Source of the DNA: Gallionellaceae bacterium
GTDB taxonomy: Bacteria; Pseudomonadota; Gammaproteobacteria; Burkholderiales; Thiobacillaceae
DNA: 35,045 nucleotides
Direction: 5' to 3'
Assembly (NCBI GenBank): GCA_028695325.1
Contig: JAQVJE010000006.1
Coordinates: 8,878 to 43,922 of the forward strand
A model generated the notes under the pieces. The model was not told the DNA's origin, made no database searches, and saw only the letters and a list, made by a program, of their open reading frames with translations. The position numbers were made by a program, and so were the translations under genes. Of the stretch, positions 14,001 to 22,135 are shown one piece after another (the stretch's first letter is position 1; every line of letters begins with the position of its first letter).

Positions 14001-14444
14001 TCAGGAGCGGCCCGCCGCCCCGATCTCGACTTGGCGCACCTCGCGGGCCAGCTTGTCGAGCACGCCGTTGACGTACTTGTGGCCGTCGGTGCCGCCGTAG
14101 GCCTTGGCGAGATTGACCGCCTCGTTGATGGCCACCTTGTAGGGGACGTCCAGGCTGTGAGTCAGCTCGTAGGCGCCGATCAACAGGATGCCGTGCTCGA
14201 TGGGGGAGAGCTGTTCGAGCGGGCGGTCGATGTGCCGGGCCAGGGCCAGGTCGAGGGCCGCAGCCTCAGCCAGCACGCCTTCCAACAGCTTCTTCAGGAA
14301 CCCGGCGTTGGCGTCGGGGTATTCCTCCGCCTCCTCGACCTGGACCAGCAGGCGGGCGAGGTCGTCGCCGGTCAGGCGCCACTGGTACAGGGCGCGCAGG
14401 GCCAGCTCGCGGGACAGTTTGCGGTTGCCGCGTTTCTTGCTCAT
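14001..14444 (-). CDS. nusB: Transcription antitermination factor NusB
   Basis: 147-residue all-helical NusB, which with NusE (S10) binds boxA in rRNA leaders for antitermination. Recognised by the N-terminal ARG-rich helix followed by [10 protein letters not shown], then [16 protein letters not shown] and the C-terminal [32 protein letters not shown]. The start overlaps the ribH stop by four bases (ATGA), the classic ribH-nusB coupling. Confidence 0.96.
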   Translation of the reverse strand: MSKKRGNRKLSRELALRALYQWRLTGDDLARLLVQVEEAEEYPDANAGFLKKLLEGVLAEAAALDLALARHIDRPLEQLSPIEHGILLIGAYELTHSLDVPYKVAINEAVNLAKAYGGTDGHKYVNGVLDKLAREVRQVEIGAAGRS

Positions 14445-14911
14445 AGGGTCTTCAGCAGTCTCGCCATCTCGACGGCGCAGTGGGCCACGTCACGGCCTTT
14501 CTCGGTCATGCGGGCGACGGCCTGGTGCTCGTTCTCCGTGGTGAGCACGGCGTTACCGATCGGCACCCCGGTGTCGAGTTGGACCCGGGTGATGCCGGCG
14601 GCCATCTCGTTGGCGACGATCTCGAAGTGGTAGGTGTCGCCGCGGATCACCGCACCGATGGCGATAAGGGCATCGTACTTGCCGGAACGGGCCATCGCCT
14701 GCAGAGCCAGGGGCAGCTCCAGGGCACCGGGCACGGTGACCAGGATGATGTCCTGCTCGCCGACACCGACCTTGAGCAGGGTGGCCGTGGCAGCCGACAG
14801 CAGGCCATCGCAGATGTCCTTGTTCCAGCGCGTGGTGGCGATGCCGATCCTGAGGCCCTGGCCGTCCAGGGCGGCCTCGATCTCGGCGATGTTGTCGCTA
14901 CGCTGTGCCAT
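14441..14911 (-). CDS. ribH: 6,7-dimethyl-8-ribityllumazine synthase
   Basis: 156-residue lumazine synthase, which condenses the RibB product (dihydroxybutanone phosphate) with the ribitylamino-pyrimidine. Motifs include the PGALELPLA segment and [11 protein letters not shown] with the active-site histidine, followed by [12 protein letters not shown]. The start ATG 14911 lies one base after the stop of the RibB-like gene, so the two are tightly coupled. Confidence 0.97.
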   Translation of the reverse strand: MAQRSDNIAEIEAALDGQGLRIGIATTRWNKDICDGLLSAATATLLKVGVGEQDIILVTVPGALELPLALQAMARSGKYDALIAIGAVIRGDTYHFEIVANEMAAGITRVQLDTGVPIGNAVLTTENEHQAVARMTEKGRDVAHCAVEMARLLKTL

Positions 14912-14912
14912 G

Positions 14913-16004
14913 TCACACCTCCTCGTAGTAGCCGGTCACTTCCAGGCCGAAGCCATCCATGGCCGGCATCTTGCGCGGCGTCGCCAGCAGCCGCATCTTG
15001 CCGACGCCGAGGTCGCGCAGGATCTGGGCGCCGGTACCGTAGTTGCGCAGGTCGAACTTGCGTGCCGGCGGTGCATCCTCGGCCGGCAGGGCGCGCTCGG
15101 CCAGGTCATCGGCCGACTCCGGGCGGTGCAGCAGGACAATGGCGCCCTTGCCTGCCGCGGCGACAATCCTGAGCGCGTTGGGCACCGAGTAGGTGTGGCC
15201 GGCGGCGCCGGCGTCGAGCACGTCGATCAGCGACACCGGCTCGTGCACACGCACCAGCGTCTCGCTGTCGGGGCCGATTTCGCCGCGGGTCAGGGCCAGG
15301 TGGGTAGCGCCGCCGATCTTGTCGCGGTAGACCACCAGGCGGAAATCGCCATAGGGAGTGGCGATCTCCCGCTCGCCGGCGCGCTCCACCAGGCTCTCGT
15401 TGGCGGCCCGGTAGTGGATCAGGTCGGCGATGGTGCCGATCTTGAGGCCGTGTTCCTTGCTGTATTCGAGCAGGTCCGGCAGACGGGCCATGGTGCCGTC
15501 TTCCTTGAGGATCTCGCAGATCACCGCCGCCGGCTCCAGGCCGGCCATGGCGGCGAGGTCGCAGCCCGCCTCAGTGTGGCCGGCGCGCACCAGGACGCCG
15601 CCGTCCTGAGCGCGCAGGGGGAAGATGTGGCCGGGCTGGATAATGTCGGTCGGCTTGGCGTGCTTGGCCACGGCGGCCTGGATGGTGACGGCGCGGTCGG
15701 CGGCGGAGATGCCGGTGGTAACCCCCTCGGCCGCCTCGATGGAGACCGTGAAGGCGGTGCCGTGCGGGGTCTGGTTGTCGCTCACCATCTGCTTCAGGCC
15801 CAGCTGCCGGCAGCGGTCGCCGGTCAGGGTCAGGCAGACCAGGCCGCGGCCGTGCTTGGCCATGAAGTTGATCGCCTCAGGGGTGACATGCTCGGCGGCC
15901 ATCACCAGGTCGCCCTCGTTCTCGCGGTCTTCCTCGTCGACCAGGATGACCATGCGGCCGGCCTTCAGCTCGGCGACGATTTCTTCGGTAGTTGCCAGGG
16001 TCAT
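14913..16004 (-). CDS. ribB: Dihydroxybutanone-phosphate synthase with degenerate GTP cyclohydrolase II-like half (RibBX type)
   Basis: 363-residue two-domain protein. Residues 1-200 are a complete Rib[10 protein letters not shown] (25-33) carries the acidic metal/substrate residues, and [14 protein letters not shown] (143-156) is intact, so ribulose-5-phosphate conversion is expected. The C-terminal half looks like RibA ([13 protein letters not shown], then LVRVH) but lacks the three zinc-binding cysteines. Where RibA has VHSECLTGD followed by CDC, this protein has [14 protein letters not shown] and no cysteine. It should not make the GTP cyclohydrolase II product, so a separate ribA is expected elsewhere. 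This matches the RibBX variant described in Proteobacteria. The start ATG 16004 is chosen over an upstream GTG/ATG extension without family sequence. Confidence 0.93.
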   Translation of the reverse strand: MTLATTEEIVAELKAGRMVILVDEEDRENEGDLVMAAEHVTPEAINFMAKHGRGLVCLTLTGDRCRQLGLKQMVSDNQTPHGTAFTVSIEAAEGVTTGISAADRAVTIQAAVAKHAKPTDIIQPGHIFPLRAQDGGVLVRAGHTEAGCDLAAMAGLEPAAVICEILKEDGTMARLPDLLEYSKEHGLKIGTIADLIHYRAANESLVERAGEREIATPYGDFRLVVYRDKIGGATHLALTRGEIGPDSETLVRVHEPVSLIDVLDAGAAGHTYSVPNALRIVAAAGKGAIVLLHRPESADDLAERALPAEDAPPARKFDLRNYGTGAQILRDLGVGKMRLLATPRKMPAMDGFGLEVTGYYEEV

Positions 16005-16040
16005 GCGTTTACTCCAGCGCGCCAAAGGCGCTCAGCGTCC

Positions 16041-16064
16041 CCCTCTCCCGCAGACGGGAGAGGG
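16041..16064. repeat. REP-like hairpin in the ribE-ribB gap
   Basis: A perfect 10-bp stem (CCCTCTCCCG at 16041-16050 and CGGGAGAGGG at 16055-16064) with a CAGA loop, followed by GCAGGGGTGAGGGGAGA. This is the widespread REP-type palindrome of Proteobacteria. It fills most of the 99-nt gap and may trim or stabilise the rib transcript. I saw no FMN-riboswitch (RFN) pattern here. Confidence 0.65.
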
Positions 16065-16103
16065 CAGGGGTGAGGGGAGACCGGCCAAAGCCTTTCATGC
16101 CGG

Positions 16104-16727
16104 TCAGTCCTTGTCGGTTTCTTGCGTGTAGGCCAGCAGGCGCTCGGCGTAACGGGCCAGCATGTCGGCCTCCAGGTTGACCTTGGCGCCCGCCCGCAGG
16201 TGGCGCAGCATAGTGTTCTCCAGGGTGTGCGGGATCAGGTTGATGGAGAACTCGTTGCCGCGCACCCGGTTGACGGTGAGGGAGACGCCGTTCACCGCCA
16301 CCGAGCCCTTCACCGCCATGTAGCGGCCCAGGGTGCCCGGCGCCAGGATGTCGAGGCGCCAGCTGGCGTCCTCGGCCCCATGCGCCACCGGCGCGAAATG
16401 GACCACCTCTCCGACCCCGTCGACGTGGCCGGAGACGATATGGCCGCCCAGGTGGTCGGACACCCGCAGCGCCTTCTCCAGGTTGACCGCCTCGCCGGGG
16501 GTGAAGCCGATGGTGCAGTTGAAGGTCTCCTGGGAGACGTCGACCGCGAAGTGCTCGGCACTGCGCTCCACCACGGTCAGGCAGACGCCATTGCAGGCAA
16601 TCGAGTCGCCCAGGGCGACGTCGTTGAGGCTGAGGCCGCCGCCCGCGATGGTGACGCGGGCGTCGCCGCCGCCCTTCTCGGTGAGCGAATGGATGTTGCC
16701 GACGGCCTGAATGATGCCGGTGAACAT
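16104..16727 (-). CDS. ribE: Riboflavin synthase alpha chain
   Basis: 207-residue riboflavin synthase, which dismutates two lumazines into riboflavin plus the pyrimidine. The N-terminus MFTGIIQAVG is diagnostic. Two lumazine-binding repeats follow: one with CNGVCLTV near residues 45-52 and the second starting at the GHIVSGHVDG region, with the matching VNGVSLTVN. Length is normal. It has its own likely promoter at the end of ribD. Confidence 0.97.
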   Translation of the reverse strand: MFTGIIQAVGNIHSLTEKGGGDARVTIAGGGLSLNDVALGDSIACNGVCLTVVERSAEHFAVDVSQETFNCTIGFTPGEAVNLEKALRVSDHLGGHIVSGHVDGVGEVVHFAPVAHGAEDASWRLDILAPGTLGRYMAVKGSVAVNGVSLTVNRVRGNEFSINLIPHTLENTMLRHLRAGAKVNLEADMLARYAERLLAYTQETDKD

Positions 16728-16761
16728 GTGGGTGCCCGGTTAAAGATGCAAAAGGGTCGGT

Positions 16762-16791
16762 ATTTTACGCGCTGGCGGGGCGCAGCACCAA
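16762..16791 (-). promoter_or_regulatory. Possible internal sigma-70 promoter for ribE
   Basis: On the minus strand, TTGGTG (16791-16786), an 18-nt spacer and TAAAAT (16767-16762), at the 3' end of ribD and about 35 bases before the ribE ATG. It would give the downstream genes transcription independent of nrdR-ribD. Confidence 0.45.
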
Positions 16792-17859
16792 ACGCAGGTC
16801 ACCGCCCACGCGGGCGACATCGCGCAAGGCGAAGCCACGCCGCTCCGCCATGTCGGTCAGGGCAGGCAGGTCGAAGAGGCCGCGTGCATGGTGGCCTATG
16901 ACCATGGGCGCCATATAGGCGACCCATTCGTCGACCAGACCTGCCGCCAGCAGGGTGCCATTCAGGGTGGCGCCAGCCTCCACGTGGACCTCGTTGATGC
17001 CGCGCCGGGCCAGTTCCATGAGCAGCATAGTCAGACCCACCCGGCCGGCCGGGCCGGGCAGATGGATCACCTCGGCGCCGGCTGCCGCCAGGGCGGCCTG
17101 GCGGGCGGGGTCGTCAGCCGCGCAGGCGACGAGGACCCCACCACCGGCCAGGATGCGCGCCGTCGGCGGCGTACGCAACGTGCTGTCGACGATCACCCGC
17201 AGAGGCTGCCGGGCCGTCCCCTCCAGGCGCACGTTCAGCTCCGGGTCGTCGGCCAGGACGGTACCGGAGCCGGTCAGGATGGCGCAGGCGCGCGCGCGCC
17301 AGTGCTGCACGTCCGCGCGCGCCGACGGGCCGGTAAGCCATTTCGACTCGCCGTTCTCCAGGGCGGTCTTGCCATCCAGCGAGGATGCCGTCTTGAGCCG
17401 CAGCCAGGGCCGGCCGCGGGTCATGCGGGCGACGAAGCCGACGTTGAGTTCGCGCGCCTCCGCCTCCATCAGCCCCACCTCGGCCCGTATGCCGGCCAGG
17501 GTGAGGAGTTGGATGCCCTGCCCGGCCACCCGGGGGTTGGGGTCGGTCATGGCCGCCACCACGCGGGCGACGCCGGCGTCGATCAGTGCGTTGGCGCAGG
17601 GCGGCGTGCGGCCGTGGTGGCTGCACGGCTCCAGGGAGACATAGACGGTGGCGCCGCGCGCCCGCGCGCCGGCCCTGAGCAGGGCATGCACCTCGGCATG
17701 AGGCTCGCCGGCCCGTGCGTGCCAGCCCTCGCCGACCACCTCGCCGTCCCTGACGATGACGCAGCCGACCCGCGGGTTGGGGGTCGCCGTGTTGAGGCCC
17801 TGTTCGGCCAGGCGGATGGCGCGCGCCATGTGGCCGTGATCGGCGGCGGAAAAGCTCAT
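16765..17859 (-). CDS. ribD: Bifunctional riboflavin deaminase/reductase
   Basis: 364-residue RibD. The N-terminal deaminase carries the zinc site: H54-A-E56 with the [11 protein letters not shown] motif (C79 and C88). The C-terminal reductase starts at [17 protein letters not shown] and includes the [14 protein letters not shown] and VDSTLR segments expected for NADPH-dependent side-chain reduction. It catalyses the second and third steps after GTP opening. Its start overlaps the nrdR stop by four bases, giving a glyA-nrdR-ribD order. Confidence 0.97.
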   Translation of the reverse strand: MSFSAADHGHMARAIRLAEQGLNTATPNPRVGCVIVRDGEVVGEGWHARAGEPHAEVHALLRAGARARGATVYVSLEPCSHHGRTPPCANALIDAGVARVVAAMTDPNPRVAGQGIQLLTLAGIRAEVGLMEAEARELNVGFVARMTRGRPWLRLKTASSLDGKTALENGESKWLTGPSARADVQHWRARACAILTGSGTVLADDPELNVRLEGTARQPLRVIVDSTLRTPPTARILAGGGVLVACAADDPARQAALAAAGAEVIHLPGPAGRVGLTMLLMELARRGINEVHVEAGATLNGTLLAAGLVDEWVAYMAPMVIGHHARGLFDLPALTDMAERRGFALRDVARVGGDLRLVLRPASA

Positions 17860-18305
17860 TTATCGAGGTCGTCGATGACGTCGCGGAAATCGTCGACGTC
17901 CTGGAAGCTGCGGTAGACCGAGGCGAAGCGGATATAGGCCACCTTGTCCAGCTTGCGCAGGGCGTGCATCACCATCTCGCCCAGTGCGCGCGAGGGGATC
18001 TCGCGCTCGCCCAGGCTGAGCAGGCGCTGGCGGATGCCATCGATGGCCTCCTCCATCAACTCGGCCGACACCGGCCGCTTGTGCAGTGCGCGGCTGAAGC
18101 CCTCGCGCAGCTTGTCGACCTTGAAGTCCTCGCGGATGCCGTTGGCCTTGACCACCTGGGGCAGGCGGATGTCGGCCGTCTCGAAGGTGGTGAAGCGCTT
18201 CTCGCAGGACGGGCAGCGCCGACGCCGGCGGATGGTGGCGCCATCCTCGGACAGGCGCGTCTCGATGACCTGGGTGTCGGCGGCGCCGCAGAAGGGGCAT
18301 TTCAT
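17856..18305 (-). CDS. nrdR: Transcriptional repressor NrdR
   Basis: 149-residue NrdR, which represses ribonucleotide reductase genes and senses (d)ATP. A zinc ribbon is formed by C3, C6, C31 and C34 around an arginine-rich loop, and an ATP-cone domain fills about residues 49-139 ([11 protein letters not shown], then [14 protein letters not shown]). I saw no NrdR box in this window. The glyA stop lies 69 bases upstream, and that whole gap is taken up by an iterative repeat. Confidence 0.97.
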   Translation of the reverse strand: MKCPFCGAADTQVIETRLSEDGATIRRRRRCPSCEKRFTTFETADIRLPQVVKANGIREDFKVDKLREGFSRALHKRPVSAELMEEAIDGIRQRLLSLGEREIPSRALGEMVMHALRKLDKVAYIRFASVYRSFQDVDDFRDVIDDLDK

Positions 18306-18308
18306 TTC

Positions 18309-18387
18309 AGTGACAGAGTGACGAGTGACAGAGTGACGAGTGAGGGCTCCACGCCTTTGTCACTCGTCACTTTGTCACTTTGTCACT
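18309..18387. repeat. Iterative GTGAC / inverted GTCAC array between nrdR and glyA
   Basis: GTGAC starts at 18310, 18318, 18325 and 18333, with a GTGAG at 18340 (steps of 8, 7, 8, 7). The left half contains two identical 15-nt tandem units. After a short spacer the motif is inverted: GTCAC starts at 18359, 18366, 18374 and 18382 (steps 7, 8, 8). The two halves are nearly complementary and could form a long hairpin. The right half includes the glyA TGA stop and its last codons. It occupies the entire nrdR-glyA gap. Confidence 0.8.
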
Positions 18388-19631
18388 GCTCCATAGACGG
18401 GGAACTTTGCCGTCAGCTTGGCCACCTCGGCCTGGACGCGGGCGATCACCGCCTCGTCGTTGGGAGCGTCGAGGACGTCGGCGATCATGTGGGCCAGTTC
18501 CTCCGCCTCCGGCTCCTTGAAGCCGCGCGTGGTCATCGCCGGAGTGCCGATGCGGATGCCGGAAGTGACGAAGGGCTTCTGCGGGTCGTTCGGGATGGCG
18601 TTCTTGTTCACCGTGATGTGGGCGCGGCCCAGGGCGGCCTCGGCCTCCTTGCCGGTCAGGCCCTTGGCCTGCAGGTCGACCAGGAAGACGTGGCTCTCGG
18701 TGTGGCCGGAGACGATGCGCAGGCCGCGTTCGGTGAGCACCTTGGCCATGACGATGGCGTTGGAGCAGACCTGTTCCTGGTAGTGCTTGAATTCCTTCGA
18801 GGCGGCTTCCTTGAAGGCCACCGCCTTGCCGGCGATGACATGCTCGAGCGGGCCGCCCTGGAGGCCGGGGAAGATGGCGGAGTTGATCGCCTTCTCGTGC
18901 TCGGCCTTCATCAGGATGATGCCACCGCGCGGGCCGCGCAGGGTCTTGTGGGTGGTCGAGGTGACCACGTCGGCGTGCGGCACCGGGTTCGGGTAGACGC
19001 CGGCGGCGATCAGGCCGGCGTAGTGGGCCATGTCGACCATGAAGATGGCGCCGACTTCCTTGGCGATCCGGGCGAAGCGGGCGAAATCGATGCGCAGGGC
19101 GAAGGCGGAGGCGCCGGCGATGATCAGCTTCGGCTTGTGCTCGCGCGCCTTGGCCTCCATGGCCTCGTAGTCGATGTTCTCGTTCTGGTCGAGACCGTAG
19201 GCGACCACGTTGAACCACTTGCCGGACATGTTCAGCGCCATGCCGTGGGTGAGGTGGCCGCCCTCGGCCAGGCTCATGCCCATGATGGTGTCGCCCGGCT
19301 TCAGGAAGGCCATGAAGACCGCCTGGTTGGCCTGGGAGCCGGAGTTGGGCTGCACGTTGGCCGCCTCGGCGCCGAACAGCTTCTTGACCCGGTCGATGGC
19401 CATCTGCTCGACCTGGTCGACCCATTCGCAGCCACCGTAGTAGCGCTTGCCGGGGTAGCCCTCGGCGTACTTGTTGGTCAGCACCGAGCCCTGCGCCTCC
19501 ATGACCGCCGGGCTGGTGTAGTTTTCCGAGGCGATCAGCTCGATGTGGTCTTCCTGGCGGCGGGCTTCGCCCTGGATGGCGGCCCAGAGTTCGGGATCGG
19601 TATTCCTGATGGTGTGGTCGGCGGCGAACAT
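18375..19631 (-). CDS. glyA: Serine hydroxymethyltransferase
   Basis: 418-residue PLP enzyme interconverting serine and glycine with tetrahydrofolate, the main source of one-carbon units. The PLP-lysine motif [16 protein letters not shown] is intact, as are [15 protein letters not shown] and the [13 protein letters not shown] region. Length is normal. The start ATG 19631 gives the standard N-terminus. A TAGAAT (19669-19664) upstream could be a -10 element, but no good -35 accompanies it. The last codons and the stop lie within the GTGAC/GTCAC array. Confidence 0.97.
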   Translation of the reverse strand: MFAADHTIRNTDPELWAAIQGEARRQEDHIELIASENYTSPAVMEAQGSVLTNKYAEGYPGKRYYGGCEWVDQVEQMAIDRVKKLFGAEAANVQPNSGSQANQAVFMAFLKPGDTIMGMSLAEGGHLTHGMALNMSGKWFNVVAYGLDQNENIDYEAMEAKAREHKPKLIIAGASAFALRIDFARFARIAKEVGAIFMVDMAHYAGLIAAGVYPNPVPHADVVTSTTHKTLRGPRGGIILMKAEHEKAINSAIFPGLQGGPLEHVIAGKAVAFKEAASKEFKHYQEQVCSNAIVMAKVLTERGLRIVSGHTESHVFLVDLQAKGLTGKEAEAALGRAHITVNKNAIPNDPQKPFVTSGIRIGTPAMTTRGFKEPEAEELAHMIADVLDAPNDEAVIARVQAEVAKLTAKFPVYGAVTK

Positions 19632-19702
19632 GATGGTAAAAAGCCCGAAAAATCAAAGGCGCAATTCTACCGCGCCGGCGTTGTAATGGCGATGGCGGCA
19701 GT

Positions 19703-20047
19703 TCAGGCGCGGAAGATGAAGTACACCGCCCCCATCAGGCACAGGCCGGCCCAGAGGAAGTCGAGCTTGACCGGCTCGTGCATGTACAGCACCGCGAAGG
19801 GCACGAACACCGACAGGGTGACGACCTCCTGCAGGATCTTCAGCTGCGGCAGGCTCAGCATGGTGTAGCCGATGCGGTTGGCAGGCACCTGGATCAGGTA
19901 CTCGAATAGGGCCACACCCCAGCTGGCCAGGGCGGCGAACCACCAGGGCCGGTCCGACAGGTGCTTGAGGTGGGCGTACCAGGCCACCGTCATGAACAGG
20001 TTGGACAGGGAAAGCAGGAAGACTGTCTTCAGAATGACGATGTTCAT
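19703..20047 (-). CDS. DUF486 (DMT-type) small membrane protein
   Basis: 114-residue protein with four membrane segments, matching the DUF486 family of the drug/metabolite transporter superfamily. Recognisable stretches are LFMTVAWYAHLKH, the WGVALFEYLIQVPANRIGY core and the VPFAVLYMHEPVKLDFLWAGLCLMGAVYFIF end. Its substrate is not known. It lies 39 bases behind the HyfI-like gene on the same strand and might be the last gene of that transcript. The 71-nt gap to glyA shows only a possible glyA -10. Confidence 0.85.
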   Translation of the reverse strand: MNIVILKTVFLLSLSNLFMTVAWYAHLKHLSDRPWWFAALASWGVALFEYLIQVPANRIGYTMLSLPQLKILQEVVTLSVFVPFAVLYMHEPVKLDFLWAGLCLMGAVYFIFRA

Positions 20048-20086
20048 GGCGGCTGGCGCAAGGGTTATGCGGCGCCGGTGCTACGC

Positions 20087-20605
20087 TCAGTGGCCGCCGC
20101 TCACTGCCGCCAGTATGCCCTGCAACAGCGCGGTCGGGGTGGGCGGGCAACCCGGCACCTCGACGTCAACCGGGATGACGTTCGACACCTTGCCGCAGGA
20201 GGCATAGCTCTCGCCGAACATCCCGCCGGTGCAGCCGCAGTCGCCCATAGCCACCACCCACTTCGGCTCCGGGGTGGCGTCGTAGGTGCGCCGGAGCGCC
20301 GTCTCCAGGTTGCGCGAGACCGGCCCGGTCACCAGCAGCACGTCGACGTGGCGTGGGCTGGCGGCAAACTTCACGCCCAGGCCCTCGATGTTGTACTGCG
20401 GGCTGTTGAGGGCATGGATCTCCAGCTCGCAGCCGTTGCAGGAGCCGGCGTCGACGCAGCGGATCGCCACCGCCTGGCCGAATACCTTCAGTATCTCGGC
20501 CTGCAGTTCCTGCTCGCGGGTGCGCATGGCCGGGTCGGCGGCCGGGGCCGGTTCGGACAGGCGGCCGGTCTTGAGTATCTTCTGGAGGATGAGGTGGGTG
20601 GCCAT
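20087..20605 (-). CDS. hyfI: HyfI/NuoB-like FeS subunit of an Ehr-type complex
   Basis: 172-residue homologue of the small subunit of group-4 hydrogenases and of NuoB. Cysteines for the proximal 4Fe-4S cluster are present: C56 and C59 in SCNGCELE, C123 in MGDCGCTGG and C153 in PGCPPTP. Electron transfer through this subunit is therefore possible. The start ATG shares one base with the HyfG-like stop (TAATG). It is the last subunit gene in a B-C-E-F-G-I order. The symbol denotes homology; a hydrogenase function is unlikely because the partner subunit lacks nickel ligands. Confidence 0.9.
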   Translation of the reverse strand: MATHLILQKILKTGRLSEPAPAADPAMRTREQELQAEILKVFGQAVAIRCVDAGSCNGCELEIHALNSPQYNIEGLGVKFAASPRHVDVLLVTGPVSRNLETALRRTYDATPEPKWVVAMGDCGCTGGMFGESYASCGKVSNVIPVDVEVPGCPPTPTALLQGILAAVSGGH

Positions 20606-22134
20606 TACAGATCCTGCCCGGAGTAGCTGAGGTTGAAGGATTTGTTGATGAGCGGGAAGTCCGGCACGATGTTGCCCAGTATGCCCACTTCCAGTAGCGG
20701 CCAGTTCTGCCACGAGGGGTCGTGCGGGTGCACGCGGTCGAGGCGGCCGTCGGCCGAGATGCGCACGGCCACCACGACCTCGCCGCGCCAGCCCTCCACC
20801 CAGCCCAGACCCTCGCGCACCGCAGCCACGGCCGGCAGCTCGGCGCGTACGGCACCGCCTGGCAGGTGCTTGAGGATGTCGCGGATCAGGCGCAGGGACT
20901 CGAACACCTCGGCGAAGCGCACCTCGGCGCGGGCCAGGACATCGCCCTTGCGCTGGGTCGCCATGTTCACCGCCAAGCGGTCGTAGGGCGGCTGTGGGAA
21001 CTGCATGCGGGCGTCCCAGGCCTGCGCGCTGGCACGCCCGGCCAGGCCGGTCAGGCCCAGGCGCGCCGCCATGTCGGGCTTGACGATGCCGGTATTGGCG
21101 AAGCGGTCCTGCAGGGTAGCGTGCTCGTCGTAGATGCGCTTCAACTGGGCCACCTCGTCGTCCAGCCGGCGCGTCATGCGATTGAGGTCGTAGCCGTCGT
21201 CGGCGAGATCGACGGCGATCCCGCCGGGGACGACGCTGTCGAAAAGGTAGCGGTGGCCGAACATCCTGGCGGTCAGGCGCAGCCAGTCCTCCTTCCATTT
21301 CCAGAACTGGTTGAAGCCGAATGCCAGGGCGACATCGTTGCCCAGGTAGCCGAGGTCGCCCAGGTGGTTGGCCACCCGCTCCATCTCCAGGAACAGGGCG
21401 CGCAGCCACACGGCGCGCTCCGGCACCTCGGCGCCCACGGCCTGCTCGACCGCCATGCAGTAGGCCCAGGCGTAGGCGACGTGGGAGTCGCCCGAGACCC
21501 GCCCGGCCAGGCGGGCGCCGGTGGCCAGGTCCATGCCCTCGAAGCGCTTCTCGGTGCCCTTGTGGGTGTAGCCCAGGCGCTCTTCCAGCCTGAGCACGCG
21601 GTCGCCGATGATGGTGAAGCGGAAATGGCCGGGCTCGATGGTGCCGGCATGGATGGGGCCGACCGGGATCTCGTGCGGGCCGTCGCCCTCGACGCGGACG
21701 AAGGCATAGGCGTCCGGCTCGTTCACCGTCGCGGCCGCGTAGTCCTTGCGCAGGGGGAAGGCGTTGGCGGGCCAGGCGCCGTGGCGCAGCCACTTGCGGG
21801 TATCCTCGGCGCCCTCGGCGCGGATGCCCAGCAGGTCATGGGTGGCGCGCTGCATGCGCCCGGCCTGCGGGAAGACGGCCGCGAGGTCGGCATGGGCGGG
21901 GTCTTCGACGGCCAGCGCGACGGTGGCCCAGAGCATGCCCAGGGAGGTCATGAATGCGGCGTGCAGGCCATAGCCGGCGCCGAGCGGGCGGTCGTCCGAG
22001 CCCCACAGGGCGATGAGCTGGCCGCCCTCCTCCTTGACCGCGCGGGCCAGGGCGACGAGTTGATCGGCCGCGGGACGGACGCGCCAGACATGGCGGCCGG
22101 CCGTCTCCAGGGTCAGGTTGGCGAATTCTGCCAT
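20605..22134 (-). CDS. hyfG: HyfG/HycE-like large subunit lacking [NiFe] cysteines (Ehr type)
   Basis: 509-residue fused NuoC/NuoD-like protein. Residues 1-140 match the 30-kDa (NuoC) part and 150-509 the hydrogenase-large/NuoD part, with VGPIHAGTIEPGHF at 158-171 and the ERVANHLGD helix near 252. Both nickel motifs are altered. The L1 motif RVCGIC reads RVSGDS at 212-217, with both cysteines now serine. The C-terminal DPCxxC motif reads NLSYSGQ (501-507), with Ser503 and Gly506 at the cysteine positions, and the protein ends at 509. It cannot bind the NiFe centre in the usual way. This defines an energy-converting hydrogenase-related (Ehr) complex, whose reaction is unknown. Confidence 0.9.
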   Translation of the reverse strand: MAEFANLTLETAGRHVWRVRPAADQLVALARAVKEEGGQLIALWGSDDRPLGAGYGLHAAFMTSLGMLWATVALAVEDPAHADLAAVFPQAGRMQRATHDLLGIRAEGAEDTRKWLRHGAWPANAFPLRKDYAAATVNEPDAYAFVRVEGDGPHEIPVGPIHAGTIEPGHFRFTIIGDRVLRLEERLGYTHKGTEKRFEGMDLATGARLAGRVSGDSHVAYAWAYCMAVEQAVGAEVPERAVWLRALFLEMERVANHLGDLGYLGNDVALAFGFNQFWKWKEDWLRLTARMFGHRYLFDSVVPGGIAVDLADDGYDLNRMTRRLDDEVAQLKRIYDEHATLQDRFANTGIVKPDMAARLGLTGLAGRASAQAWDARMQFPQPPYDRLAVNMATQRKGDVLARAEVRFAEVFESLRLIRDILKHLPGGAVRAELPAVAAVREGLGWVEGWRGEVVVAVRISADGRLDRVHPHDPSWQNWPLLEVGILGNIVPDFPLINKSFNLSYSGQDL

Positions 22135-22135
22135 G

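Noticed and set aside
16005-16103. FMN riboswitch ahead of the RibB-like gene
   Set aside because: The gap is mostly a REP-like hairpin and is too short; none of the conserved RFN sequence blocks is visible.
20605-22134. Calling the cluster a hydrogenase-4 or formate hydrogenlyase
   Set aside because: All four [NiFe]-ligand cysteine positions are changed and no formate dehydrogenase or ferredoxin subunit gene is nearby.
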